Shown here piece by piece: positions 28,967 to 39,414 of a stretch of 64,000 nt of DNA. Position numbers and translations under genes: made by a program. The notes under the pieces were generated by a model. It searched no databases and was not told the origin of the DNA. It saw only the letters and a program-made list of their open reading frames with translations. The DNA comes from Trichodesmium erythraeum GBRTRLIN201 (lineage in GTDB: Bacteria > Cyanobacteriota > Cyanobacteriia > Cyanobacteriales > Microcoleaceae). Position 1 is the first letter of the stretch. Every line of letters begins with the position of its first letter. The DNA is taken from NCBI GenBank assembly GCA_018457135.1, contig JAGGDU010000213.1, positions 14,040 through 78,039 on the forward strand, given 5' to 3'.

Positions 28967-29090
28967 ATATCATAAAATTCAAACTATCTTTGCAGAACTA
29001 GTTTCACACAAAAATTAGGTAAATAATTTTGTAATTTAACCGATGAATTATGCTTCATGTAATTGCCATTCAAAATTAGTTTGAACACTT

Positions 29091-29447
29091 TCAGCCTCTT
29101 TGGTCTAAATATTGATTAATATCATCATAAACTCTAGTAAGTTCAGCTTCAGTGGTTATCCGAATTCGCTCATCTCGCAAAGTAATTAATAATTTAGCAG
29201 CAAAAGGACTAGGCCAAATATTAGGGTTACAAAAGATTTCTAAAAAGACATCTCCTGTATACCGATATTCCGTAGGTTTTTGTGGAGTTGGTTTACCAGA
29301 ACTACCTGTAGCCGTTTTGGCAGCAACAGATTTTAATTGCTTTATTAATTCAGCTATTGCACTTTGTAAATTTCTTGCCGCCTCAGGGGTAAAATCAAAA
29401 GATATAGATCCCTCTACTAGATTCAAAGTTAGTTTAGAAGTAGACAT
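29091..29447 (-). CDS. small conserved protein of unknown function
   Basis: I place the start at the ATG at 29447, giving 118 residues beginning MSTSKLTLNLVEGSISFDF; the duplicate remnant at 27201 starts at the equivalent codon, which supports this. The N-terminal 45 residues look like a beta strand then helix (PEAARNLQSAIAELIKQLKS), a Gly/Ser/Pro linker follows, then YTGDVFLEIFCNPNIWPSPF and a helical end. No known domain recognised. It was the upstream gene of the duplicated pair with the acyltransferase. Confidence 0.7.
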   Translation of the reverse strand: MSTSKLTLNLVEGSISFDFTPEAARNLQSAIAELIKQLKSVAAKTATGSSGKPTPQKPTEYRYTGDVFLEIFCNPNIWPSPFAAKLLITLRDERIRITTEAELTRVYDDINQYLDQRG

Positions 29448-30001
29448 AATAAATAAATAATTTAATTGAAGAAGATTATAGGTTAATGGTTCAATTGAAA
29501 AAGAATTCAAGTCTAATTAAGTTTCGATACTTTAAAAACCCCGGAGTTAATGACCAGGCTGCTCCTAAATAGTGTTTTTGATAGTGCTATTAAAAAATCT
29601 ATTTCTACCTTTAATATTCAGCAATCTAACACTAAAGGAAACATGGAGACAAATGTAGCAATTCTATATAATTTGTGAAAAAAATAAGCGACTAGAAGGG
29701 AGGAGACAGGAATCAGAAGGCGTGATAAACAGAAGTTGAAACTCTTGTCAAGAAGTTCAGTGATTTTACAAATAATTTAGGATTGCTATACATATATAAA
29801 GACTATTATTAATGGATAAGTATATCACACAAACTAAAGCTCAAGTTACTACTTGAAGCCAAAAAATTAGGCATTTGCTATTTTTGACTAATTTAGCTTT
29901 AGCTTGAATATGATGATATATGAGTTTAGTTAATATCAGCATTTTTTTAACTTAGCACAAAAAATTTTTTCCTAAATCTGTATCCCTAGTAAATTAAGTA
30001 T
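29448..30001. other. gene-free stretch, 554 bp
   Basis: No coding signal, RNA gene or strong hairpin recognised. It contains short A/T runs only. Confidence 0.4.
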
Positions 30002-30532
30002 TTAATCCAAGTTAATTTGACTATCTATGTAGACATTTGTTAAATCAGAAGGATTTATTTGTTCATATATTTCAAAGGGTTGATGAATCCAGGGATTATC
30101 AAGCAAATAATCAACATAGTAATCAGGTTCAAATATTGAGCAAGACTTATACCACAAAACAGCCGTTTTTACTTCTTTAATTTCTTGACCATAATTATTC
30201 TGAAGCCAATTAATGGATTCTTTAATAGTAATTCCTGAGTCTACTAGGTCATCAACCAACAAAACATGACTACCTAAACTATCTGTAGTCATAGTCAAAC
30301 TTTTCGCTATTTTAATATTACCTTGCTTTTGACCCTTAATGTCGCCATAAGAAGAAGTAGCTAGAATTGCTAAAGGTTTGCTGAAAATACGAGAAAGAGT
30401 ATCTCCTACTCGTAGTCCTCCCCTAGCTAAACAGACAATTTGATTGAACTCCCATTGGGATTGATAAATTTTTGCTACTAGATGTTCAATTGTTTGATGA
30501 TAATGTGACCAAGAAATATAAATATCGCTCAT
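30002..30532 (-). CDS. phosphoribosyltransferase (xanthine/hypoxanthine type)
   Basis: A 176-residue type I phosphoribosyltransferase. The PRPP-binding motif is VLLVDDLVDSGIT at about 90-102 with D94 and D95; CLARGGLRVGD at 34-44 forms the pyrophosphate loop. It fits purine salvage enzymes such as xanthine or hypoxanthine-guanine phosphoribosyltransferase, but the base specificity cannot be read. Length and start (MSDIYISWSHYH) are normal. It stands alone. Confidence 0.9.
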   Translation of the reverse strand: MSDIYISWSHYHQTIEHLVAKIYQSQWEFNQIVCLARGGLRVGDTLSRIFSKPLAILATSSYGDIKGQKQGNIKIAKSLTMTTDSLGSHVLLVDDLVDSGITIKESINWLQNNYGQEIKEVKTAVLWYKSCSIFEPDYYVDYLLDNPWIHQPFEIYEQINPSDLTNVYIDSQINLD

Positions 30533-30865
30533 TTGTAAACTTTACAATAATAGTGATACTTATAAAGTAGGTTAATTTTAGCTAAAACTACTATTTTTTT
30601 ACCACAATTTTTATCTTCTTTTTTGCTTAAGAGTAAGATAAAGTAATGCCTGGCAAAATTATATACTACAAAAGTTTATTTAAACTACGGTTGTTCAGGT
30701 TAGATATTCTTTAATATTTATACTTCTTATGGTGAGAATTTACTCTATAGTATATAAAAATTTATGAGTTAAAGATTTGATAAAAAGTTTTTGGTGATAT
30801 AGTTGTATTGTTATATAAGTTGATATTTATAAAAATGCTGAAAGAAATATTTTAGTTATACTAAA
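30533..30865. other. gene-free stretch, 333 bp
   Basis: AT-rich leader of the phosphoribosyltransferase gene; no feature recognised. Confidence 0.4.
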
Positions 30866-31770
30866 TAAAGCATTTTGCATTACACTTTTAGGTAATCAAA
30901 GATATGAATTTTCTTGATAAAAAAACATTATCTTTAGACCTAAGTCAAAAAATTGTCAGTACTTATTAAGCCTCACAGACATCTATTCAGATGTACTCGA
31001 AAATTGGAATTAGGGTCAGTGAGAGTACAATGTACTGTTTTTTTGAATCAAATAGAATTCTGGAAAAAAATCTTCAGAAGTACTCAACCCTTAAGAGAGG
31101 AAAATCAAAGAAAAAGGGAGGATAATTCGGATTTATTAGAGATGTGCAATGCCGAAAACCTGGTATTTTTGGATTACTTGGGTGTTTGACTGGGGATGAT
31201 GAGACTAATGTTCAGGAGCTTATTAGATATCTTCATAAAAGGTTACTAACTCTTTGAAACGCCGTTCCAAAATCGGCATTTTTGGAGAAGTATATTGGAG
31301 AACAGGCTAACATTAATAACCAAAAATATTAAGGTAGTCGAGTCAAAGTCAATTGGGGCTATCAATTTTAGAAGTACTAATTCTTTCAAAATTTTATGAA
31401 AATCAATGAAGAGAAAAAATTTCTAACAATTTATCCAGAAAGAGTTAGTGCTGAAATTATGATCAGGAGCAGTGGTAGTTATGAAAAACTTTTAAGTCCA
31501 TAAAGTCAAGGGTATTGAAAAAATGTTAGAGTCTGTGGGAACTAAGATTATGTATTTATCTCCCTACTCATCGGAGCTCTCTCCAATGGAGAGTTTATGG
31601 TAAGAACACCCTAGCATTTATCAGCAAACTTTACTTTGCGTTACGCCTAGAAACTTAGAAGCAGTAACTAAACTATTAGAATGGGGTATTAAGTGATATT
31701 TCTCTAAGCAAATCAAAAATTATTTGACCTACTATTATTGCTGTACTAGTTAGTTTTGCAAAGTGCTGTG
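30866..31770 (+). mobile_element. dead IS630-family element, internally deleted
   Basis: About 905 bp between imperfect inverted ends (left TAAAGCATTTTGCA, right TTTTGCAAAGTGCTGTG) related to those of the copy at 32434. Transposase fragments read LSLDLSQKIVSTY, then after an internal deletion RSTQPLREENQRKRED, FLDYLGV, and PYSSELSPMESLW. The segment between the helix-turn-helix and DDE parts is mostly missing. A surviving frame at 30953-31189 is only a fragment. Confidence 0.8.
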
Positions 31771-31964
31771 TTATTTATCTTTGTTAGATATAATTAGTGG
31801 TTAAGGATTAGACATCAGGAACTATGAATAAGATGCTAATAACTTTTATTTGAGAATTATTAAAGATAAAAATATCTTATTATATGGATTATTAGAACAT
31901 AGTTAAGTATAGCATTTTTCAAAAATAATTAAACTTTCAACAATTATAAAAAGGATATTCTGAA

Positions 31965-32192
31965 TTATACCATTTTCAACCATCCACGGCGAATTGCATG
32001 AATTAATCGATTAATTGCGGTGGTATCTTCTTCAGTCAGATTGTGGTATAAAAATAAATCTTTGAGTTGTTTTCTTTGGTCTTTAGTCAAGATACCAGAA
32101 CGATAAACTTGAAACATTAATTCTGTGATTCCTATTGCCGGTAGAAAAGATTGATTTAGATAATTCATCATAGTTTTTTCCAATAACTCCAT
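31965..32192 (-). CDS. small conserved cyanobacterial-type protein
   Basis: A 75-residue helical protein with an ATG at 32192. A central part (LPAIGITELMFQVYRSGILT) and a basic C-terminus (AINRLIHAIRRGWLKMV) look like a real, conserved soluble protein, and I recall similar short hypotheticals in cyanobacteria. It could also start at the methionine pair at residues 8-9. It lies between two dead IS630 copies. Function unknown. Confidence 0.6.
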   Translation of the reverse strand: MELLEKTMMNYLNQSFLPAIGITELMFQVYRSGILTKDQRKQLKDLFLYHNLTEEDTTAINRLIHAIRRGWLKMV

Positions 32193-32433
32193 TACTTTTA
32201 ATATTACTTATATCAAAATTAATAATTGTGATAAATAAGTTGAATTTAGATGATATTTATCCTACAAATTAGTGATTTATATCACATTAGTTTACATAAA
32301 ATTATTTACTCAAGATATTCAAAAATATAAATTTTCAAGAATATAAGTAAATATTAAGATACAAGAATATAAGTAAATGTTAATACAGTGGTTTGCACGT
32401 GTTATCAGGGAAAGTTAGAAATAAAAATTTGAT

Positions 32434-33479
32434 TACACTGTTTTGCATAACTATTAGGTGTAATGATATTTTCTGAATTGTTTTGATAAAAATGAAACCT
32501 TATTCTTTAGACTTACCTCAAAAAATGGTCAGCACTTACGAAGCTGGAGATACTATCTATTGGGAAAGTTGCTCAAAGATTTCAAGGAGTGCAAAAGTAG
32601 GGTACAAGAGCTATTAAAACGAAAACCATAAACAGGCCAATTACTGCCTCGATGAGTAATAAGAGGTAAGCCCAAGCAATTATTAAATTATAAAAATGAA
32701 ATAGAAGATTCTAGAAAGACTTATTGAGACCTGACCTGATACTAGTAGAATGCTGTGAATATTTGCAAGACAAAGCTGGAATCATAGTCAGTGAAAGTAC
32801 AATGTGCCGTTTTTTGATTCAATACAACTGACCCTGAAAAGAACCCTAAGAAGCACTTAGGCTCTAAGACAGGAAAATCAAAGAAAAAGGTTGGAGTATT
32901 GGAAAGTAATTAGAGATTTGCCATCCCGAAAAACTGGCCTTTTTGGATGAAATGGGTATTTGACTGGGCATGATGAGACCAATGGCCAGGAGTCTATTGG
33001 AGAAGGATTTTATGGGTCCAAACGTTACTATAGAGGTAGCCAAGTCACTTTCATTGGGGCTATCAAATGTGGTCATGCGATCGCTATCAAAACCTTTGTT
33101 TTAAATCTAATCCTGATGAAAATTAATTAAGGGAGAAGATTTTCAATATTATCCAGAAAGAATTAGCACCAAAATTATGGCCAGGAGCAGTGGTCGTTAT
33201 GGACAATTCTGATGGTTCATAAAGTCAAGGGTATTGAAAAAAATATTAGAGTCTGTGGGAGCTAAGGTTATATATCTATCTCCCTGCTCACCAGAATTTA
33301 AACCTATTGAGTATTAATGGTTGGAACTCAAAGCATAATTCCGCAGCATTTGTGCCCAAAAACTTGAACGGAGTAACTAAACTTTTAGAGTTAGGCATTA
33401 AGTTGTTTTCCTCTAAGCAAATCCTAAATTAGTTTATTCACTGTTATTACTGTAATAATTAGTTATGCAGAGTGCTGTA
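32434..33479 (+). mobile_element. dead IS630-family element, near full length
   Basis: 1046 bp with imperfect 20-bp terminal inverted repeats (32434-32453; 33460-33479) and TA at both outer edges, the IS630/Tc1 target. The transposase starts MKPYSLDLPQKMVSTYEAG at 32492 and keeps the DDE end: DETNGQESIGEGFYGSKRYY, TFIGAIKCGHA, VHKVKGIEKN. Many stops and shifts make it inactive. The left inner sequence is related to the copy at 30866. Confidence 0.87.
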
Positions 33480-34094
33480 TATAGTTATGAAATTATATTC
33501 AACATATCTTCGAGAAAAAATAGTTCTGGCATATTTGAACTAGAAAATATTAATTGCTCTGTAGTAGCCCTTATATTTACTATCAGTAAAAGTTTATTCA
33601 GTCTCAGGCATTGCAAAATAAAACAGATATAAATTTACAACCATTAAAATGTGGGAAATCAAGGTTTAGTCATCTGACAAATGCAGGGTTAGATTTCAAG
33701 CGATAGTAGAATTATGTGGGTTATTTGCATTTAAGACTAGAAATTGAGTGAGTCAGACTAAATCCGCTTTACGCTTTATTATAAAGGTTAAGGCACTTGT
33801 ACTAGAGAGTTGGAAGGATTTAAAAAATAAGCTTTTCATAGCCGGATTTGGTATCATACTCTTAGTGCATTGTTAGAAGTTGATGATCCCAGCTTAGGTC
33901 AATGGCAATTACGAGGTAAGTTTATTATTGGTCCCACTTGCATTGCACTGAATATTTGCTGAATTTTTATCTAGAGAAGAAAATATAGACTATCGTTTAG
34001 TATCTGATTAATAAATTAGGGATATATTATCATGCTAGGTAATACAGTACTTAAGATAGAATTTAACGAAAACTAACGCCAGAAAAAATTACTT
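33480..34094. other. possible gene remnant in a 615-bp spacer
   Basis: Around 33840-34010 the plus strand reads like a degraded gene: HTLSALLEVDDPSLGQWQLR, GKFIIGPTCIAL, a stop, then EENIDYRLVSD before a TAA. Codon-like texture and a stop at the end suggest a remnant, but I cannot name the family. The rest of the spacer looks noncoding and includes the leader of ndhM. Confidence 0.35.
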
Positions 34095-34442
34095 ATGCTA
34101 TTAAAGTCAACAACTAGACATATTCGTATTTTTGCAGGAACTGTGGAAAATAATGAACTTGTTCCTGATGATCAGGCATTAACTTTAGATATTGATCCCG
34201 ACAATGAACTTAACTGGAATGATACTGCTGTGGAGCAGGTTTACCGAAAGTTTGATGAATTGGTAGAATCTTATAGTGGTTCAGATTTAACTGAATATAA
34301 TCTGCGTTGTATGGGTTCTGATTTAGAACATTTTGTCCGATCACTATTACAATCAGGTGAAATTAGTTATAACCTTGGTAGTCGTGTCAATAACTATAGT
34401 CTGGGACTACCTAGAGTAGATGTTGATGCTGAAGCTAAATAG
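34095..34442 (+). CDS. ndhM: NAD(P)H-quinone oxidoreductase subunit M
   Basis: NdhM, 115 residues, an oxygenic-phototroph-specific subunit of the NDH-1 complex in the thylakoid membrane, needed for respiration and cyclic electron flow around photosystem I. The family signature starts MLLKSTTRHIRIF and continues through VPDDQALTLDIDPDNELNWN, YRKFDELVESYSG, LTEYNLRCMGSDLEHFVRSL and ISYNLGSRVNNYS. Length is normal. A strong hairpin follows 86 bp after the stop. No other ndh gene is in the window, which is usual for ndhM. Confidence 0.97.
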   Translation: MLLKSTTRHIRIFAGTVENNELVPDDQALTLDIDPDNELNWNDTAVEQVYRKFDELVESYSGSDLTEYNLRCMGSDLEHFVRSLLQSGEISYNLGSRVNNYSLGLPRVDVDAEAK

Positions 34443-35232
34443 CAATGTTATCTCAGTTATTAGTTATCAGTTATCAGTCTCTCTAGCTTCATTTAGAGGC
34501 TTGAAATACTAAAATTGAAATTTCATCAATTCCGATAACATTTCTGTTATCGGAATTATTGAGAATAGTTTAGCGTCTGCTATAAATATAATGTTATTTT
34601 CCTATGTCCTATTGCTATCATATTTATGATCAATTGTTTTGGGTCTTGTCTTTTATATGTTGAGTATTAATGAACTATTTATATTGGTTTGATATGTGAG
34701 TCTCTTTCTATTTTTTTCTTTTGTTTTTTTTAATTTCTATGGTAAGCATTCAGTGGTTATCTATTAGTGATCAGCTATGAGTTATTAACTCATTATAGTG
34801 CAATAAGGAATTAGTCTCCAAGGATAATTAAAAAGTTATGCTTGCATAGTTTCTGCTAAGTTATGAAGTGCAGAATGTTGGTAGTAGAGAGTTACTAATA
34901 GTAGTATTCTCAAAGTAACCAGAAAATTTTATCAACCTCAATAGTCTTGGTGAGAGTTAGCAGTATATTCAACTAAAAAAATTTAACTACTAAATCCAGA
35001 ATTTACCTATTACTTACAATCAAAAAATGTAGGTTTAATTCGACTATTTAAAATTGAGGATAGCTTAGATATCATTAATCTCTATAAGGTAAAACTAGAG
35101 CAAGTAGATGGCTGTGCTATGCATTAGTCAAAATCAATTTTATTTTCTGGATATTTTTATTGGAAATGTTTATTAGTCTTGGGCGTTGGTTAATCAAGCA
35201 TTGAGAAATAGCTAATCTCTGCCCTCTACTTC
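34443..35232. other. gene-free convergent spacer, 790 bp
   Basis: Besides the hairpin at 34528-34557, it holds short TTATCAGT-type direct repeats (about 34455-34480) and long T-rich runs (34690-34735). No coding content recognised. Confidence 0.45.
34528..34557 (+). terminator. 13-bp stem-loop downstream of ndhM
   Basis: A perfect 13-bp stem (34528-34540 with 34545-34557) with a 4-nt TTTC loop. The sequence after it has no T-run. It is the strongest simple hairpin I found and probably ends the ndhM transcript. Confidence 0.7.
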
Positions 35233-35607
35233 CTAGTCTCTTTTATCATTAATTGCCATATAACTTAAAAGCCAATTAGCCATAGTAGCACGACGTGCTT
35301 GTACAGGAGTAAATTCGCCTATTTTATAGCCTTTAAAACCCAATTTTCTTTTCAACAATTGTTTATTTTCTTTAGGAATAGAGCGAGTCAATTTAACAGT
35401 AGGTGGCCGAAATTCAATAAAATTTGGAGGTTCTGGATATTCTTCTCGCCACTCTGGTGCTACTCTGGAAATATCCCATTTACAAGTAGCATTATCATAA
35501 CGATAACCAAGATAATACCAAACTAATTGATTAACAGTTTCATCCTCAATTTTTTCATCAATAATTGCCTGAATAGTTTCTATATTTAGAGTTGGTAGTT
35601 TAGACAT
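35233..35607 (-). CDS. DUF1823 family protein
   Basis: A 124-residue protein of DUF1823, a family shared by cyanobacteria and plastids. Signature segments are VNQLVWYYLGYRYD near 25-38, WREEYPEPPNFIEFRPPTV near 53-71, and QARRATMANWLLSYM near the C-terminus. No known active site. It probably serves a photosynthetic-lineage role, but no function is established to my knowledge. Standalone gene. Confidence 0.9.
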   Translation of the reverse strand: MSKLPTLNIETIQAIIDEKIEDETVNQLVWYYLGYRYDNATCKWDISRVAPEWREEYPEPPNFIEFRPPTVKLTRSIPKENKQLLKRKLGFKGYKIGEFTPVQARRATMANWLLSYMAINDKRD

Positions 35608-35999
35608 AAAACCTGATTCCTTAAAACTTAATTTAGATGATTCTGTGCTTAGATTATGTATGGCAGAGAGCGTCTCTGGTATACTAAACTGACATCTTTT
35701 CCTTAATAAACTGGTTTTTAACGACTGATTATTGGCTGCTCCTAGAGTAATTTTTGCCCCATCAACCTTATTTCTGGATAATTCCTGATAACTTAATTTT
35801 TCAGTTATTAAGTATTATTTAAGATAGATCGCTATCCTTTAATAGATTATAATATTTTATCATAGGAGTTTGTTATCCAAACCCCTAAAGTTTTTTCACA
35901 AATGATTTAGGATCGGTACATAGGGGTCACTAGGGTGATTAGCACATTCTCACACCTCTTAAGTTTAGTATGTACTAGGAGCCTTTACTTTTGAGACTA
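35608..35999. other. gene-free stretch, 392 bp
   Basis: Spacer between two minus-strand genes; it contains the 3' end region of gap1 and promoter region of the DUF1823 gene. Nothing specific recognised. Confidence 0.4.
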
Positions 36000-37073
<1,074 letters not shown>

Positions 37074-37254
37074 TTACCGATTAGAAATTATCATAAGGAT
37101 AATTGGTCTAAATTATTCTTTTCCATATCTTAAGAATCTCTATTTAACTCCTCTGCACATTGGTGTTTTTAAACTTATGCTTAATAATATAAAGTTGACT
37201 CAATTTTTTTAGCAATTGAAATATGATGATGAAATTACAATAGTAGAAAGAATT

Positions 37255-37930
37255 TGTGAGTAGAACTTATCCATGCTGGTAGTTATATTATTATTGATGC
37301 CAAACTTGCTTCAAAACAGTTAATTTAAGAGTTGAGACAGCAGAAGGTAGACTTAATTACCAAAGTATAAATCAATGCAGTAAGCAAATATACTTTAGTG
37401 CTAGCAACACTCAAATACATTCTTGGTAGACCTTACATCTGGAGTAAATTAGTTAAATTACGCAACTGTTTGATGAGAAAGACTACTTTACGGTAAGATG
37501 GTAACACTTAGATATGGCACTTATGATTTCCATTGAGGCTCTCCTGTTCAAAAAGTGCGCTTTGTAATAGCTGTATGGCTTTATGGCAAACAAATAATTA
37601 TGCTTTCAATGATATCACTATTTCGGCAGCATAAATTTTTACTGCTTACAGTTGGGGTTTCAATATTGAAGTCACTTTCGGGAAGTTAATTCAACTATTG
37701 TCTGGTTTTAGCTATCAGTTTTGGATGAAAGATATGCTCTCAACTCAGGGGTGGCTGAAATAGTTAATTCTCAGTCGATATCCTCAGAAACGGCCGCAAC
37801 AGTTTCACAGAAAAATTGAAGCAATGGAGAGGTTTGTATTTATTCATGCTATAGCTCTAGCTGTTACAATTACTGAGTTTAGAGATGCCTATGACTGTCT
37901 CGAAACATTTCTCCGGTTAGTTTTGTACTT
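37255..37930 (+). pseudogene. dead DDE (IS4-like) transposase
   Basis: The plus strand yields ordered pieces of a DDE transposase in shifting frames: SYIIIDAKLASKQLI, a region equal to KV.INAVSKYT, AAYSWGFNIEV-like AYSWGFNIEVTFGKLIQLLS, GFSYQFWMKDM, then PQQFHRKIEAMERFVFIHAI. This pattern (RFKIEVSFK...FWMRDM) marks an IS4-superfamily-like DDE transposase. Stops and shifts are frequent, and I cannot find terminal repeats. The flanks (37029-37254 and beyond 37930) are not assigned. Confidence 0.68.
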
Positions 37931-39004
37931 TACCTTCTAATAGTTATCGGAGTGAACGGATAGTTTTGCTAACACTTGCTGAACAGAGGAAGTATATTTT
38001 AGTCAAAAGTAGGTGAGGACTAATTTTGCCAAAATTATTAAATGCTAGATCACTATTTACGAGGTTGTGGAAAATGGAGCATTTTGTCAGATGACAACAA
38101 CTTTTTTATGAACCAAAAAACTTTTTACTGTTCAGTTTATAAAAAAACTCAAAGAATAATTATACTCAAATGATAATTAGTAAAATTGAAAAAAATCTGG
38201 AAGAAAAACTAGCTAAATAACAGCCAAAAATAGAAGCTATAAACCTAGTATTATTTATGATTTATAAATGTATTTACTATAAAAATATATATTAGGTTAT
38301 GCTTGAAATTTAACAGATAAAATATTATGAAAAATGATTACTAAATTAATAAATATGATAGAGGATATTATTATAGAATTTAAGACTTTATAATTAAATA
38401 GTATCAAAGTACAAATTAAGAAATACTATGGAATTTATGGAATATTTACAACAGCAAAGATTGGAAGCAAAATTAGCAATATTTTAGGATAGACTAACTT
38501 ATGATACTTCTCAACAATTTCAAAAATATTTGATGACAATTAATCAAGAAAAACCCGAAAAGGAATGGTTGATAAATTGTACAAAATTTTACCTTAATAT
38601 CCTAAAGCAAAGCCCCATAGAATAAATTTGGTTACAAGTAAAAAATTTAACCAGATAATTTGATAATCTTTGTAGTTCTTTGAAAATAGTTCAGGGGCTA
38701 TTTAAGTTTTTGGCGCTATGGTTAAATATTCAATTTTTCCAAATTTTTTCAGTATAAAATTTTGGCACAAACAATAGGTAGATTACTACATTTAAAGTTA
38801 GACAAATTAAAAACTATCAAGTTATATTTTATTACTAGTATTAGGTTTGAAGCTATTTTAGGTGTAAAAAATCTCAAAGTACCGTTAATAAAATACTTTG
38901 TGTTTAATCCTACATTCTGGAGGTTAAACAGTGCCATATTCTACCTAACCTATATTGGTTTAAATAGGCCAAAATAAAATTATAACAATAAAATCAAAGT
39001 TGAA
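37931..39004. other. mostly empty 1.07-kb spacer with a possible small remnant
   Basis: Around 38428-38640 the plus strand reads MEFMEYLQQQRLEAKLAIF, a stop, DRLTYDTSQQFQKYLMTINQ, then EKEWLINCTKFYLNILKQSP and a stop. This coding-like texture hints at a broken small gene of unknown family. Two overlapping short frames near 38750-38977 lack recognisable content. The end of the spacer is the feoA leader; I do not see a clear Fur-type box. Confidence 0.35.
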
Positions 39005-39274
39005 ATGAATGTAGCTGATTTGAAAATAGGACAAATAGCGATAGTAGATAAAGTCCTCAACCTTGATGGCGGACAAGGAACTGTTCAGAGATTAGCAGCA
39101 ATGGGAGTAGTTTCTGATAAATCAGTACAAGTCTTGCGAAAGGCTAGATTTAATGGGCCCTTACACATTCGAGTCGGAGCTACTACAGAAATAGCTATCC
39201 GACCCCATGAAGCGGAAATGATAGTTATTAGAACAGATAGGGATGATGAAATAAATTTCTCTGAAGGTTCTTAA
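39005..39274 (+). CDS. feoA: FeoA ferrous iron transport accessory protein
   Basis: An 89-residue FeoA-type SH3-like protein: MNVADLKIGQIAIVDKVLN, GTVQRLAAMGV, then GPLHIRVGATTEIAIRPHEA, the standard FeoA core. It works at the cytoplasmic face with FeoB. feoB starts 140 bp downstream on the same strand, so an operon is likely. Regulation by iron is expected from the family, but I cannot locate a Fur site with confidence. Confidence 0.92.
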   Translation: MNVADLKIGQIAIVDKVLNLDGGQGTVQRLAAMGVVSDKSVQVLRKARFNGPLHIRVGATTEIAIRPHEAEMIVIRTDRDDEINFSEGS

Positions 39275-39414
39275 ATGATTCCTTAAGCATGGCAAGCTCA
39301 TCTAAAATTTTATTGACAAATCAATATTTTTATGATACCAAATGTTAAGAATCTTTTCAAAAAATTACAAATATTACATAATTTTTATATTATCGGTTTT
39401 CTTGCTTAATAATA

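Larger units (their letters stand above)
27304..29090 (-). pseudogene. broken duplicate of the acyltransferase gene, interrupted by intron and IS
   Basis: Two blocks match the intact acyltransferase region at 25110-25560. The right block (28967-29090) matches codons near the C-terminus including the stretch before NSWVKLQNN. The left block (27304-27608) matches the end of the gene and about 150 bp of downstream DNA. The alignment resumes after the insertion with only a few bases lost, so the insertion at 27609-28966 is a real interruption. Only the C-terminal ~90 codons remain; the rest of the duplicate is gone. Confidence 0.82.

Noticed and set aside
30953-31189. 78-codon frame as a stand-alone gene
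   Set aside because: It is a fragment of the dead IS630-family transposase in the same place.
38749-38977. Opposing short frames near 38.75-38.98 kb
   Set aside because: They overlap each other on opposite strands, have no recognisable content and lie in a spacer.
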